Under the pieces are notes generated by a model. The model was given only the letters and a program-made list of their open reading frames with translations. It did no database searches and was not told where the DNA came from. This document shows, one piece after another, positions 1-9,900 of a DNA stretch of 64,000 bases. Every line of letters begins with the position of its first letter. Within the stretch, counting starts at the first letter, position 1. The position numbers and the translations under genes were made by a program. Source of the DNA: Pigmentiphaga sp. NML080357. Its GTDB lineage: Bacteria; Pseudomonadota; Gammaproteobacteria; Burkholderiales; Burkholderiaceae_B. Location: positions 1 to 64,000 of the forward strand of contig NZ_NINW01000008.1 in assembly GCF_002188465.1 (NCBI RefSeq), written 5' to 3'.

Positions 1-341
1 GGCTGCCCGGTCAGGGCCTGGCGGGCCGGGACGGCCTGCGGATTCTGCGGCGCGCGCGCGGTGTCGGCACCCTGGCGCGCGTCCCGCGCCATCGGCTGGG
101 CCACCTCGTTGAACGCCTTGACCGTCGGGTCGGCTTCCTCCAGGCCGGCGCCCCGGCCGGGCGTCGCGGGCACGCTGGCGCGCGCCTCGGGCGCGTCCCG
201 GTTCAGCGCGCTTTCGATGCCGAGCACCGCTTGGCGAATCGCGCGCACGTCGTCGCGGATGGCGGCCCAGTCGGCAACCGCCTTGCTCAGGTCGATGGGG
301 TCGCCTACCAGGAACCCCTGTGCGTCATGTTTCAGCGCCAT
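1..341 (-). CDS. Putative tail protein, N-terminal part (runs off the left edge)
   Basis: The frame opens with ATG at 341 and stays open to position 1, so only about 113 N-terminal residues are visible. The start overlaps the 3' end of the preceding tube-like gene by 10 bases. The visible part begins MALKHDAQGFLVGDPIDLSK, has a charged helix (KAVADWAAIRDDVRAIRQAV), then a low-complexity Ala/Pro/Arg-rich stretch. Such an N-terminus followed by flexible sequence suits a tape-measure or other large tail protein, and the neighbours are tail genes. No catalytic motif is visible and the assignment rests mostly on position. Confidence 0.55.
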   Translation of the reverse strand, partial: MALKHDAQGFLVGDPIDLSKAVADWAAIRDDVRAIRQAVLGIESALNRDAPEARASVPATPGRGAGLEEADPTVKAFNEVAQPMARDARQGADTARAPQNPQAVPARQALTGQ

Positions 342-1258
342 CGGGACCTCATGAAGGTGTCGAGCTGCGAGAACGTCATCTGCACCTCTTGCAAGCCGTC
401 CTCACGGCGGGAAAGGCTCACGTCGAGATTGACCGGGCGGAACAGGCCGATGTCCTCGTATCCGCCCCGGTTGCTCTCTGCCGTGATGAACGAATGCACC
501 ACGCGGATGGTGATGGCGAAGCTGTCAGGCACGCCGACGGTGCCATCGCGCGGCGCGGCGGCGCCGTGGTGCGCGGCAAACCACTTCTTCAGGGAGCCGG
601 CCTGGTCGTCCAGCGTCGTCATGCGCAGCTCGACCGGCTCCGCTCCCTGCACCGCGTCGATCACCGCGCCGCCGACGCGGTGCTTGTCCCCGGCGACGAT
701 GAAGGGCGCGTACTCGACCTCGGTGGCGAACAGGTTGAAGCGGTCGGGCATGTTCATGCCCCCACCGCCCAGCCGACTCGTCACCTCCAGCAGCCAGAGG
801 TTTTTCTTGGCGAGGCGTTCGTTGCGCACCTGGTCATAGATGCGCTTGGCTTCGCTCGCGCTGATGCCGCCAAGCAGCGGCGTGGCCGCGCCCCAGTACG
901 CCACCTGCGAGGCGACGCCGCCACCGAAGCCGGGCAGCAGTTCGTTCAGCAGGCCGGAATCCAGCACGCGCAGGCCCGCCGAGTTCCAATCCCCGTTCAT
1001 GAGGTCGCCCACGGCGCCCGCGCCCACGTTGATCGCACGCTGCGCCTGGATGGGGATGTGCTTGTTCACGGCGTTCATGCCGGCATTGACGGCTGCGCTC
1101 TTGCCCATGCCCACCACGGTCTGGGCCAGCTTGCCGCCGCCCAGGGCCTGGGTGGCCGAATCCGTCACGCCGCCCAGGGCCGCATTCAGCCCCGAGCGGA
1201 TGGAACCCAGCAGCCCGCTACTTGACAGACTTTCGGCGATGTTGTTGTAGAGGCTCAT
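332..1258 (-). CDS. Tail tube-like or baseplate-initiation structural protein
   Basis: 308 residues. The first 130 are Gly/Ala/Ser-rich and helical. The C-terminal half (about residues 160-308) alternates beta-strand-like segments (FATEVEYAPFIVAGDK, VELRMTTLDD, AITIRVVHSFI) and resembles the T4 gp19/gp48/gp54 tube fold used for tail tube and tube-initiation proteins. It lies downstream of the portal gene and overlaps the next tail gene by 10 bases. ATG at 1258 follows AAGGAT at normal spacing. The 116-base gap upstream (1259-1374) holds no gene and no convincing promoter. The structural role is inferred from fold impression and context. Confidence 0.55.
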   Translation of the reverse strand: MSLYNNIAESLSSSGLLGSIRSGLNAALGGVTDSATQALGGGKLAQTVVGMGKSAAVNAGMNAVNKHIPIQAQRAINVGAGAVGDLMNGDWNSAGLRVLDSGLLNELLPGFGGGVASQVAYWGAATPLLGGISASEAKRIYDQVRNERLAKKNLWLLEVTSRLGGGGMNMPDRFNLFATEVEYAPFIVAGDKHRVGGAVIDAVQGAEPVELRMTTLDDQAGSLKKWFAAHHGAAAPRDGTVGVPDSFAITIRVVHSFITAESNRGGYEDIGLFRPVNLDVSLSRREDGLQEVQMTFSQLDTFMRSRWR

Positions 1259-1374
1259 ACGCTATAAAATCCTTGTGTGCGCTTTGCGGCCCAGCCGGAG
1301 GGTTGGGTAATGTGGTTCCCTGGAACTGCACGGGCCATGAACGGCTTGCTCCGTGTCTGGCTTAGTGCGCGAAG

Positions 1375-3450
1375 CTATGACCTGTCGCCCAGCATCCGCA
1401 GATACTCGGCAACGGACAGCACTCCGGGGCGCATCGCTCCCGGCGCAAGGCGCGCAACCACCCTCTGTTTCTCCTTCATCTTCCCGGCGATCTGCCGCTT
1501 CCCGCTTTCATAGACGGAGCGCGCCACAAGGGCGCCGCCCACCACGTCCAGCTCGATGCGCACCAGCGGGATAGACCCGCTTCCCACGCGCTCCCTGAAG
1601 ATCGCCACGCGCGCCCCGCTATGGATGAACCAGTCGTCCGGGCGCTCCAGCACGAACTGGATGTCGGCCAGTACCTCGTCGGCGTCGCCGTGGTAATACT
1701 CGGGGTGCCGCTCGGCCAGGGCCTGCAAGTCGGCGCGCATGGTCATGGCGCCATCGAAGCCCAGCCACTCCACGGTGCGCCGGGGGATGGGCACGGGAAC
1801 CATCTGGCCCACGCCGTCGAGCGCGGCTGCGTCGAGCACGCTATCCAGCCCGCCGCCGTTTCCACCCCCGCCGAAGCCGCCGCCGCCAAACCCGCCACCA
1901 CCACCGAAGCCGCCGCCATCGTCCTGCGGCTTGGCATCGACGATGGCCGCGTACAGCTTCGCCTGGTCTTCGTCCAGCATCATCGTCTTGGCGAGGAACT
2001 CGGTCATGATGTCCTTGCTGGCGCCCATCTCCTTGAGCATTTGCATGGCCTGCACCAGCAGCATCCCGCCGTTCATCGAATCGGCGCGCGTGCGCTGCTT
2101 CTCCGCTTCCAGCGCAGAAATCGACCCGAAGAAGTTGATTTCCCAGGGGCGCTCCTTGACGTTGAACACGATGCCGTAGCGGCGGTAGGTGTGGATGTCG
2201 ATGACGTGGTTGAAGAACTCGGCCAGGGCCACGCGAATGACGCGCGCACGCTCGGCGGCCTGCGCCGACACGCGGAAGAACCCGCCTTCGCCCAGGCCGC
2301 CCGAGAGCTGATCGGCGAAGCCCAGCATGGAAAGATCGACGCCCAGCGCGCCGGACAGCAACCGAGCGTGCAGCAGCACGTCCTCAATGCTGATGGTCGC
2401 GGCCCGGCCGGTCTGGCCGCCGTTGCCGGGGCCGATGTTGGTCAGTTGCTTCTCGTTGAAGACCGGGATGATGTGCCGGATGCGCTCCATGATCGGGCGC
2501 CCGCGCTTGACGGCCTGCTCGGCGTAGTTCTTCGACGCCAGCAGCATCCCCTTGACGGACTCGACGAACCGCTCCTGCTGCTCCAGCGTCATCGACTCCA
2601 GATTGACGGCCACCATCTGCTCGTCGATGGAGTCCATCCACCGCTGGCCCACCAGGCCCAGCAGAGAGGCGGTGAGGTTGTCGTAGGGTTCCTCGGCGTT
2701 GTAGAGCAGCGAACCGCCCACCATGCTGGGCATGATCGGCAGGTTGTCGATGTCGTTTTCGGTGATCGCACCCTTCAAGGACTTCTCGACCACGCCGAAC
2801 TGCGGAATCCATTGCGTGCGCGGCATCTTCAGCCGGGCGAGCTGCGACACGTCCAGGCGCTCGAAGTTGCGTTCCCCGAGGGAGACGGCAAACCCGATCG
2901 TGCGGCTGCCGCGCTCGAAAGGCTGCACCAGTTGCGGGCGCACCATCTCGTCGGAGTGAAGATCGACCACGCCGCGCGCGTCGGTGTAGATGCGCGCGTA
3001 GGAGTCGCCGTAGGCGGCCCCGGTGTAGGCCATCTGGAACGCCACGCGGTTGAACAGCGGCGCCAGGTCGGCGGCGATTTCATCGGCGATGGCCGCGAGG
3101 CGCTTGTCCTTCTTCGCCTCGGCCGTCTTTTCGACGAACACCAAGTCGCCGCTGGTTTCGTGCCCGCCCAGGGCCGAAGTCACCAGAAGCTGGAGCGCGC
3201 TGGAGATGATCGGGTCGCCCTCCATCCGCATCCACTTCTCGTAGATGATCTGGCGCGAGCGAGCACCCCGGCTGCCGGAACCCAGCAGCGAGGCAACGGT
3301 GGTGATGCCGGCACCGTACAGATAGGTGTCGGACTGGTCGATTTCCTTGACCGGCGCGACGTGCGTAGAAGCCCATCGCTTGCGGGACAAGCCGAATCGG
3401 GCCAGGAAGCCTGGCTTGGTCGGAGCGGGGATGTTGGGAGTGTCGGCCAT
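1375..3450 (-). CDS. Portal protein with C-terminal PBECR-like nuclease domain
   Basis: 691 residues. Residues 1 to about 510 look like a T4/P1-type portal: a long mixed helical protein with a segment (YLYGAGITTVASLLG) before the body and no enzymatic motif. A Gly/Phe linker (about 510-534, GGGFGGGGGFGGGGFGGGG) separates an extra domain, about residues 570-665. That domain contains RADLQALAERHPEYYHGDAD, VLADIQFVLERPDDWF, IPLVRIELDV and ARSVYESGKRQIAGKMKEK. This layout resembles the PBECR nuclease domains described at the ends of phage MuF, portal and polyvalent proteins, but that identification is from memory of the family. The portal would form the head vertex through which DNA passes. It sits about 29 kb from the terminase, after the Dar block. 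Confidence 0.7.
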   Translation of the reverse strand: MADTPNIPAPTKPGFLARFGLSRKRWASTHVAPVKEIDQSDTYLYGAGITTVASLLGSGSRGARSRQIIYEKWMRMEGDPIISSALQLLVTSALGGHETSGDLVFVEKTAEAKKDKRLAAIADEIAADLAPLFNRVAFQMAYTGAAYGDSYARIYTDARGVVDLHSDEMVRPQLVQPFERGSRTIGFAVSLGERNFERLDVSQLARLKMPRTQWIPQFGVVEKSLKGAITENDIDNLPIMPSMVGGSLLYNAEEPYDNLTASLLGLVGQRWMDSIDEQMVAVNLESMTLEQQERFVESVKGMLLASKNYAEQAVKRGRPIMERIRHIIPVFNEKQLTNIGPGNGGQTGRAATISIEDVLLHARLLSGALGVDLSMLGFADQLSGGLGEGGFFRVSAQAAERARVIRVALAEFFNHVIDIHTYRRYGIVFNVKERPWEINFFGSISALEAEKQRTRADSMNGGMLLVQAMQMLKEMGASKDIMTEFLAKTMMLDEDQAKLYAAIVDAKPQDDGGGFGGGGGFGGGGFGGGGNGGGLDSVLDAAALDGVGQMVPVPIPRRTVEWLGFDGAMTMRADLQALAERHPEYYHGDADEVLADIQFVLERPDDWFIHSGARVAIFRERVGSGSIPLVRIELDVVGGALVARSVYESGKRQIAGKMKEKQRVVARLAPGAMRPGVLSVAEYLRMLGDRS

Positions 3451-3459
3451 ACGGGAAGG

Positions 3460-3498
3460 GTAGGCTTCCCGATATGGCCCCCTCTGGGCAGTTTTCCG
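3460..3498 (-). promoter_or_regulatory. Candidate late promoter element upstream of portal
   Basis: On the minus strand CGGAAAAC (3498-3491) is followed after exactly 25 bases by GCCTAC (3465-3460). It lies in the 66-base gap between the 137-residue gene and the portal start at 3450. This is one of seven related sites in late-gene gaps, and the spacing is the same in five of them. Function as a promoter is inferred. Confidence 0.45.
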
Positions 3499-3516
3499 CT
3501 ATAGGGCGCGCCCGCG

Positions 3517-3930
3517 CTACGCGGCGGGAAACTCCATGTCCGCGTCGTACAGCACCCAGAAGTCCGGGCTGGCCGCATCCAGCAGGAACTGGTTGGTGTA
3601 GATCATGTTCGCCTTCAAGTAGGCCGTGCGGAACTCGTCGGCCATGATGAGGGTTTCCACTTCGCTGTCGCCCCGGTACGCCTTCTTCACCAACGGGTCG
3701 GTCTGGCTGCCCAGGTTGTAGCCGCCGGCGATCATAGCGTCCTTCAGCGCCCACCAGTACGGGCCGTAGTCGCGGTAGCGGCGCGGGTCTTTGCCCAGCC
3801 GCTCGGCCACCACGCCCAGGCCGAAGGCCAGCAGGTTCGAGAACCCCCGGTTGGCGCGCAGCGCGGCCGCGCGCTCGGACACCAGGGCCTTGATGGCGTC
3901 CTTGTCGAACTTGTATTCGGTGTAGGCCAT
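3517..3930 (-). CDS. Conserved phage protein of unknown function, between darB and portal
   Basis: 137 residues, mainly helical, with an aromatic centre (RRYRDYGPYWWALKDAMIAGGY). ATG at 3930 is preceded by GGAAGGAAAC, a good ribosome-binding site, 10 bases after the darB stop. No signal peptide, membrane segment or known motif is visible. The position just after darB recalls the small internal-head proteins of the P1 dar region (Hdf, Ulx), but there is no sequence argument for equating it with either. Confidence 0.6.
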   Translation of the reverse strand: MAYTEYKFDKDAIKALVSERAAALRANRGFSNLLAFGLGVVAERLGKDPRRYRDYGPYWWALKDAMIAGGYNLGSQTDPLVKKAYRGDSEVETLIMADEFRTAYLKANMIYTNQFLLDAASPDFWVLYDADMEFPAA

Positions 3931-3940
3931 GTTTCCTTCC

Positions 3941-6900
3941 TTACAGGGAGCGGGTCGCGGCGGTCAGTTCGAGCTGATCGGCCGCCTGGGGATAGTTGGC
4001 GATGAGGTAGTCCCAGGTGGAACGGTACACGTTCCACGCCAGGGCATCCCTGTCCCACTTGTATTTGCCGAAGCCGGCCATGTTCGCGCACCGCTTGATG
4101 GTTTCCTTCCACACCTTGGTGTTGCCCCGGATGCCCACCACGTCCGACGGCGAAGGCCCGGCCGAACGGTCGTCACCGGCCACGACCTGGCGCACGGCGG
4201 CGGCGATAGCGGCCTTGAAGCCATACGGCAGGTAGTCGCTGGCCGGGTCTTTCTCCTGCCAGTCGAACCACGGCGAGGCCGCGCGCATGAACGCGGTGGC
4301 CTGTTCGATCACCTCCGGCTCGGTGCTGCCGGTCAGCGCCGCCTTCAGGTCATCCAGCGAAACCGTCTTCTCGATCTGCTTCTGCACCCAGAGGTCGGAG
4401 TCGTCGAGGTCGGCCACGGTCAGCTTCAGGCCGTTGGCCGTGGCGAACTCTCGCAGGGCGTCATGCCGAGCGGTGGAATCCTCGTTGCTGGCTCGGCGCG
4501 TCACCGGCGTGTCGCTGGGCACCACAAACTTCCCATCGTCGAACGACCGGATGATGGCCTTCTGGGCATCGAAGATGCGGCGCTTCACTTCGGACTTGCC
4601 CGCGTCCGTCGGCGAGATAGCGAAGGGGAAATGCGGCTGCGGCAGCCGGTAATCGTGGGTGCTGTATGCCGCCAGGGCTTCCACCTTGCGGCGCTGCGCC
4701 ACCTCGGGCACTACCGAGCTGAAGCCGTTTTCGACGGTGCCAGAGGCGTTGATGGTGTCCTCGATCTGGGCCGCGTCCGTCAGGCAGGCGTCGTAGCCGG
4801 CCGTGCCCTGGTAGAACCACTCGCCGGCCATGACGGCGGCCGTGTTCGCGGCCAGCGGGGTGCCGTCGAGGCTGCGGCCGAAGGCGCCAGGACGGCCGCT
4901 TTCCAGCTTCAGCACCGCCAAGCCGTCGGGCACGCGCACGAAGGTTCCGTGGATGAGCGGCTTGCCGTTGTAGATGATTCCCTCGCCGCGCGCGATGGCA
5001 TCAGCCACGCCGGCTGGGTAGCCGCCGGACTCCCCGGCTTGACGCGCGAACGCGGCCTTGGCCTCGTCGATCATCGACCGGGCCATATCCACCTCGGCCT
5101 GCCATTCGTTGCCGATGGGGCCGCCCTCGATGACGTTCAGCCCGAAGGACGGATACGACCGGCCCAACAGCATGGATTCGATGTCGTCGTCCTTCTGCTT
5201 CTTCCCGCCGCGCACTGCGGCAAAGAAGCTGTCCAAGGTGGCCGGCTCCGAGGTCGAGCCGCCGGCGCGCCATTCCGTGCGGAACAGGGTTGCGGACTGC
5301 TCGATCTGCCGGCGCAGGCCGCCGACGCTCGCCATCAGCTCGGCCAGCAGGCTTTCGTTCTTGGCGACGGCGGTTGCCGTGGCCTTCGGATTGCTGATGC
5401 GGTCGCGCAGCTTCTCGGCCTGCTTCTCCAGCCCCCACAGGCCGATGATCTTGCGGATGACGAAACTGGCCGCCGTCTGGTTGTCGTTCAGGAAGGCGTT
5501 TTGCTTGCGAATCGTGTCCAGGTTAATCATCTGCCTGTCGCGGTTGCTCGACGCGCGCGAGGCGGCTTCCTTGGCGGCGATGGTTTCCTGCATCCGGCGC
5601 ATGGCGTCGGCGTCGCCCACCACGTCGATCAGGGCCTCCATCTGCTCCTTGGACAGCCCACCGGTGACGGCCACGCTGTCGGAGCCATTCACGTCCATGA
5701 CCTGCCCAATCCAATCGGCCTTCTTGTTCACCATCGCCCGCTTGCTGGTGTCGAAAGTGCCGTCGGCGTCGTAGTAGTAGAGGCTCACGCGCGCGGTCAG
5801 GTTGCCCTGGCGCACGCCGCGCCCGTTGCGCTGCTCCAGGCTGTCCGGCGTCCAGCCGATGGTCAGGTGGTGGATGGCCTGGGTTCCCTTCTGGAGGTTG
5901 ATGCCCACCTCGGCCTTCTCGTTGGCGATGACGGTCTGGTACTTGTTGTCCTCGCCGGTGCCGTTGAACCCATCCTGCACGGCCAGGATTTCGTCGGGCG
6001 TGTTGTTGGTGCGGCCCGTGATGATGGCGATGGCGGCCGACGGCACGCCGGCGCGGCGGGTCAGCAGGCGCTTGATCTTGTTGTGCAGCGGCAGGATGTC
6101 GCAGAACACGATCTGCTTGACGATGGGCGAACGCTGGCCGTCGGCGTCGATGCCGCGCGGGCTGGCCTGCTCATGCTGGAAGTTTTCGAGCATGGCGGCC
6201 AGCTTCGGCGGCACGGACACGTCCAGATCAAGGCCCAATTTCTCCGCGATGGCCTCGAATGCGCTCTGCACGTCCGGGTCGATGGTGTCGATCACCACGC
6301 GGCCGCCGTCGATGGCCTTGGCGCGCACCTCGATCTTCAGCAACTCGGTTTCGTTGCCGCCGGAATCCTTGACCGTCTTGTGGCCGACGATGGCCGCCTC
6401 GTCGGTCATGGGGCCGGGCCGAGGGCGTTCTTCCGTGAATTTCCGGGCGTTGAACTGCTCGATGGCCGCCTTGGCCTTGTCGGCCTGGGTGGGAAGGTAG
6501 CTGTAGAAGGTGGCGCGCTGGTCGAGTTCGGGGTCGGCGATCAGCAGCGTCATCTTGTTGATGAGGTTGAACGGGTGCCCGATGAGGTTCAGTTCCTCGC
6601 CGAAGTGCTGCGCCACCTGCGCGTAGGCTTCCGGGTCGCCACGGTTCGGCGACTTCTCCGAAATCTCGTCGATGGCGTAGCGGAACGCGCTCTTGTAGAG
6701 CTTCAGGCGCTCCACCACGTCGGGCGGCAGCGCCACGGGCGCGGCCTTTTCCTCGCGGTCGGGCACCGCGATCTGCTCGCCCACGTCCTCGGCGCTCTTG
6801 ATCGTCGCCACCTCGCCGATGGCCTTGCGCAGCACGCCGACGTTGTTCAGGCCGACGAACACGTCCGTGGTGCGCGCCACGCCGTCCATCGTCACGTCGT

Positions 6901-9900
6901 CCTGGTTCTCCTTGGCGCACATCATCTCCATGAAGTCGTCGGCGCCACGGATGCCCAGGCAAACGTCATTCACGCGCTCATGGCCGACGGCCAGCGACAG
7001 CATCGCGTAGATTTCCAGCGGGCTATTGGTGATCGGCGTGGCGGTCAGCACCATCACGCCGTCTTTCAGCTCGGACTTGCCCCGGATGAACCACGCCTTG
7101 GCCTGGGCGTCGATGCCGCGCCGGGATGCCGGCGACAGGGACAGGAACTTGGCGCCCTTGAAATCCACCGTCTGGGCGGAGTTCTTGAAGACGTGCCCCT
7201 CGTCGAAAACGATGCTATCGACGCCCATGTCCTCCAGGTACGGCGCGCCGCCGCGCTTGTTGGACAGCACGGACAGCAGGCCGGCCTGCTTGCTCTTGGC
7301 CCGTTCGTCCTCCTTCTTGTCCATGCTCTCGGCGAAACTGGCGTCCGCCTGGCGCATGAACGCCTCGTAGGCACCGATGGTTTCGTCGCGCAAACGGATG
7401 CGCTCGAAGGCTTCCAGCGTCATGAACACCTTGCTGTGCCGGTTCTCCATCACGGCCGTCAGGTCGGCGTCGAAGTTGGTGGCGCTGATGGTGGCCTTGC
7501 CATCCTTGCCCACGCGCAGCCCTACGAACAGGCAATCGTCCGTGCTCGCGTAGGCGCGGGCAGCTTCCTTGCGCCAGTTCGACAGCACCGAATTGGGCAC
7601 CACAAAAAAGGTCTTGGACTTGACGCCGATGCTCTGGGCGTACTGGGTGGCCGCCAGGGCCGTGAAGGTCTTGCCCAGGCCCACGCCGAAGCCGTTGATG
7701 CCGCCGAACTCGCGGCTGGTCTTACGCACGTAGGCGTTCTGGTAGCCGTGCAGCGTCAGGCCGTCGTTCATGCCAGGGATGGGCATGGGTGCCTCATCCT
7801 CGACCTGGCGGAAACGCAGCTTCGCTGGGTCGGCCGCCACTGCCTCCAGGCGCGCGACGATGGGACGATTGCCGCGCACCCAGCCGTTGAACTGCTCGTT
7901 GGCGGTATTCACCATCCGGCGCAGCTCTTGAAGCGCCTTGGCGTCGTCCATGCCCAGCTTCACGCCGCCCAGCGTGATCGTGCCATTCTTCAGGTAGTCG
8001 CCGATGCGGTTCAGCAGCTTCTCGCGGTCGGTTAGGTTGCTGCCCGGCACGTCGATGTCCACGCGCTTCTCGCCCGTGCGCTCGTCGTAGATGACGGCGG
8101 CCGATGGATGCACGAACCGGCGCAGAAACTCGGCCTTTTCCTCCAGGGTGACATGCGGGCTGAACAGGTTGAAGGTCAGCTTCGACACATCCACCTTGTC
8201 GATGCGCGCGCCGGCGTCGAGCTTCTGGCGCAACAGCTTGGCCCGGATGTCGTCGCTGGCCGCGCTGGCAATGTCCGCATCCACGCGCCGCAGGAACTCG
8301 GCGTAGTTGCCCACGTAGTAGTCGTCGGCGCGCGTGACGCTCTTGCCGTCCGGCGACAGGCACCAGGCCGGGTCTGCGTAGGGGTCGAAGCCATCGCCGT
8401 AGATGCCCTTGGCGTCCTCCAGGCTCACCCAGGCGGATTTCGTCTTGTAGCGCAGGCCCTCGAAACTGGCGTCGGCCGTGATTTCGACCGTCGGGGCCTG
8501 CTGCTGCACGTCGCCGCGCCAGACGGCCGAAAGGCCCGTCTTCTTCTGGTAGTGGTTGCCGATGAGCACCAAGCCATCGCGCAGCTTGCCGCCCAGGGCC
8601 GCCGGCCGCTTCTTCGCCGTGGTGGCGACGCGCTGCATGGCATCGGTCAGCGCCGGATATTCCTCGGCGAAGTTCACGCCGGTTTCCTCGCCCAGGCGCT
8701 CTTGCAGCACCTGCGCGGCCGCCATGCCCACGATGCCGGCGTTCCAGAACTGAGCGCGGTCGCCTTCGTCCTTCAGGTGCCGGATTTCGGTCATCGCACC
8801 GCGCAGCCAGTCGGGAATGTCCAGCGACTGCGAGGTTTCAATCATGTAATCGACGCACCGCTCGGCGTCGGCCCACTGGATGCGGCCCTCGAAGGCCGCG
8901 TAGGGCGTCGTCAGCTTGCCCACCAACTCGGCCATGCTGGCGCTGTCCTCGCCGCGCGCCATCGGCACCCAGCGGCCATCCTGCATTTGCAGGGTCTGGC
9001 CGGCCTGTGTGATGGTGTCGCCGTCGCGGTAGGTGATGGGCGTGGTTTCGACCGTGCCCAGCATGTCCCAATCCACGCGCGAGCCGGGGAACTTCTTCAG
9101 CATCCGAGCGATTTCGTCAATGGGCCGGTCGGTCGTCACGCGATCAACGTCGCGGAATTTGTTGGGGTCTTTCGGCACGAACTCGCCCAAGATGAACCGC
9201 TTGCCTTCGCCGTCGAAGTAGCGCCCCTCGATGAAGGGCTGCCACTGCACATTGGCGTCGATCAGGGCCTTGGGCGACTGCTCGCGCAGCTCGGCGATCT
9301 TGTCCAGCGCCTCCCGCCCGTACTTGCGGAAGGCAATCACGTCCGTCATGGTGTCCGCGCTGGCCGTGCCGAACACGGAGTTCGGCAGGCGGTACGCGCC
9401 CAGGAACTCGGCCATGTAGCTGGCCTTCACGCGCAGTTCTTCCTCCTTGCCACCCTTGCCGGAGACGCAGCGCGGCGGCGTGATGAACACGGCCAGACCG
9501 CCCGGTTTCAGCTTCTCCAGCGTGCGCAGGATGAAGTAGTTTTGCAGCGGCTCCTTCTGATAGCGCCCGTCCAGCAGTTGGTTGCCGCCGCGATCTGCGA
9601 CGCCGCCGAACGGCACGTTGGTGACGACGGCATCGTATTGCTCGTCGGGCGTGGCGGCGGCCACGCGCTCGAAGGGCGCCACGGTGGCGGTGTAGCCAGG
9701 GCCGGCATTCACCAGGCCGTTGATGCGGCCGGAAGTTTCGTTCAGCTCCACAGCGTCGATGGCCGCGTTCAGCGGCGCGGTGGCGCCGAAGATGCCGACG
9801 CCAGCGCACGGGTCGAGCACCTTCCCGCCGGCGAAGCCCAACTCGGCCATCAAGTCCCAGATGCCCTCGGCGATGGGCTTGGGGGTGTAATACTCGTAGG

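Noticed and set aside
3929-8035. A 1368-codon open frame on the plus strand across darB
   Set aside because: It is antisense to a protein with clear methylase and helicase motifs. High GC makes long antisense frames common, and its product is Leu/Arg/Gly/His-rich without motifs.
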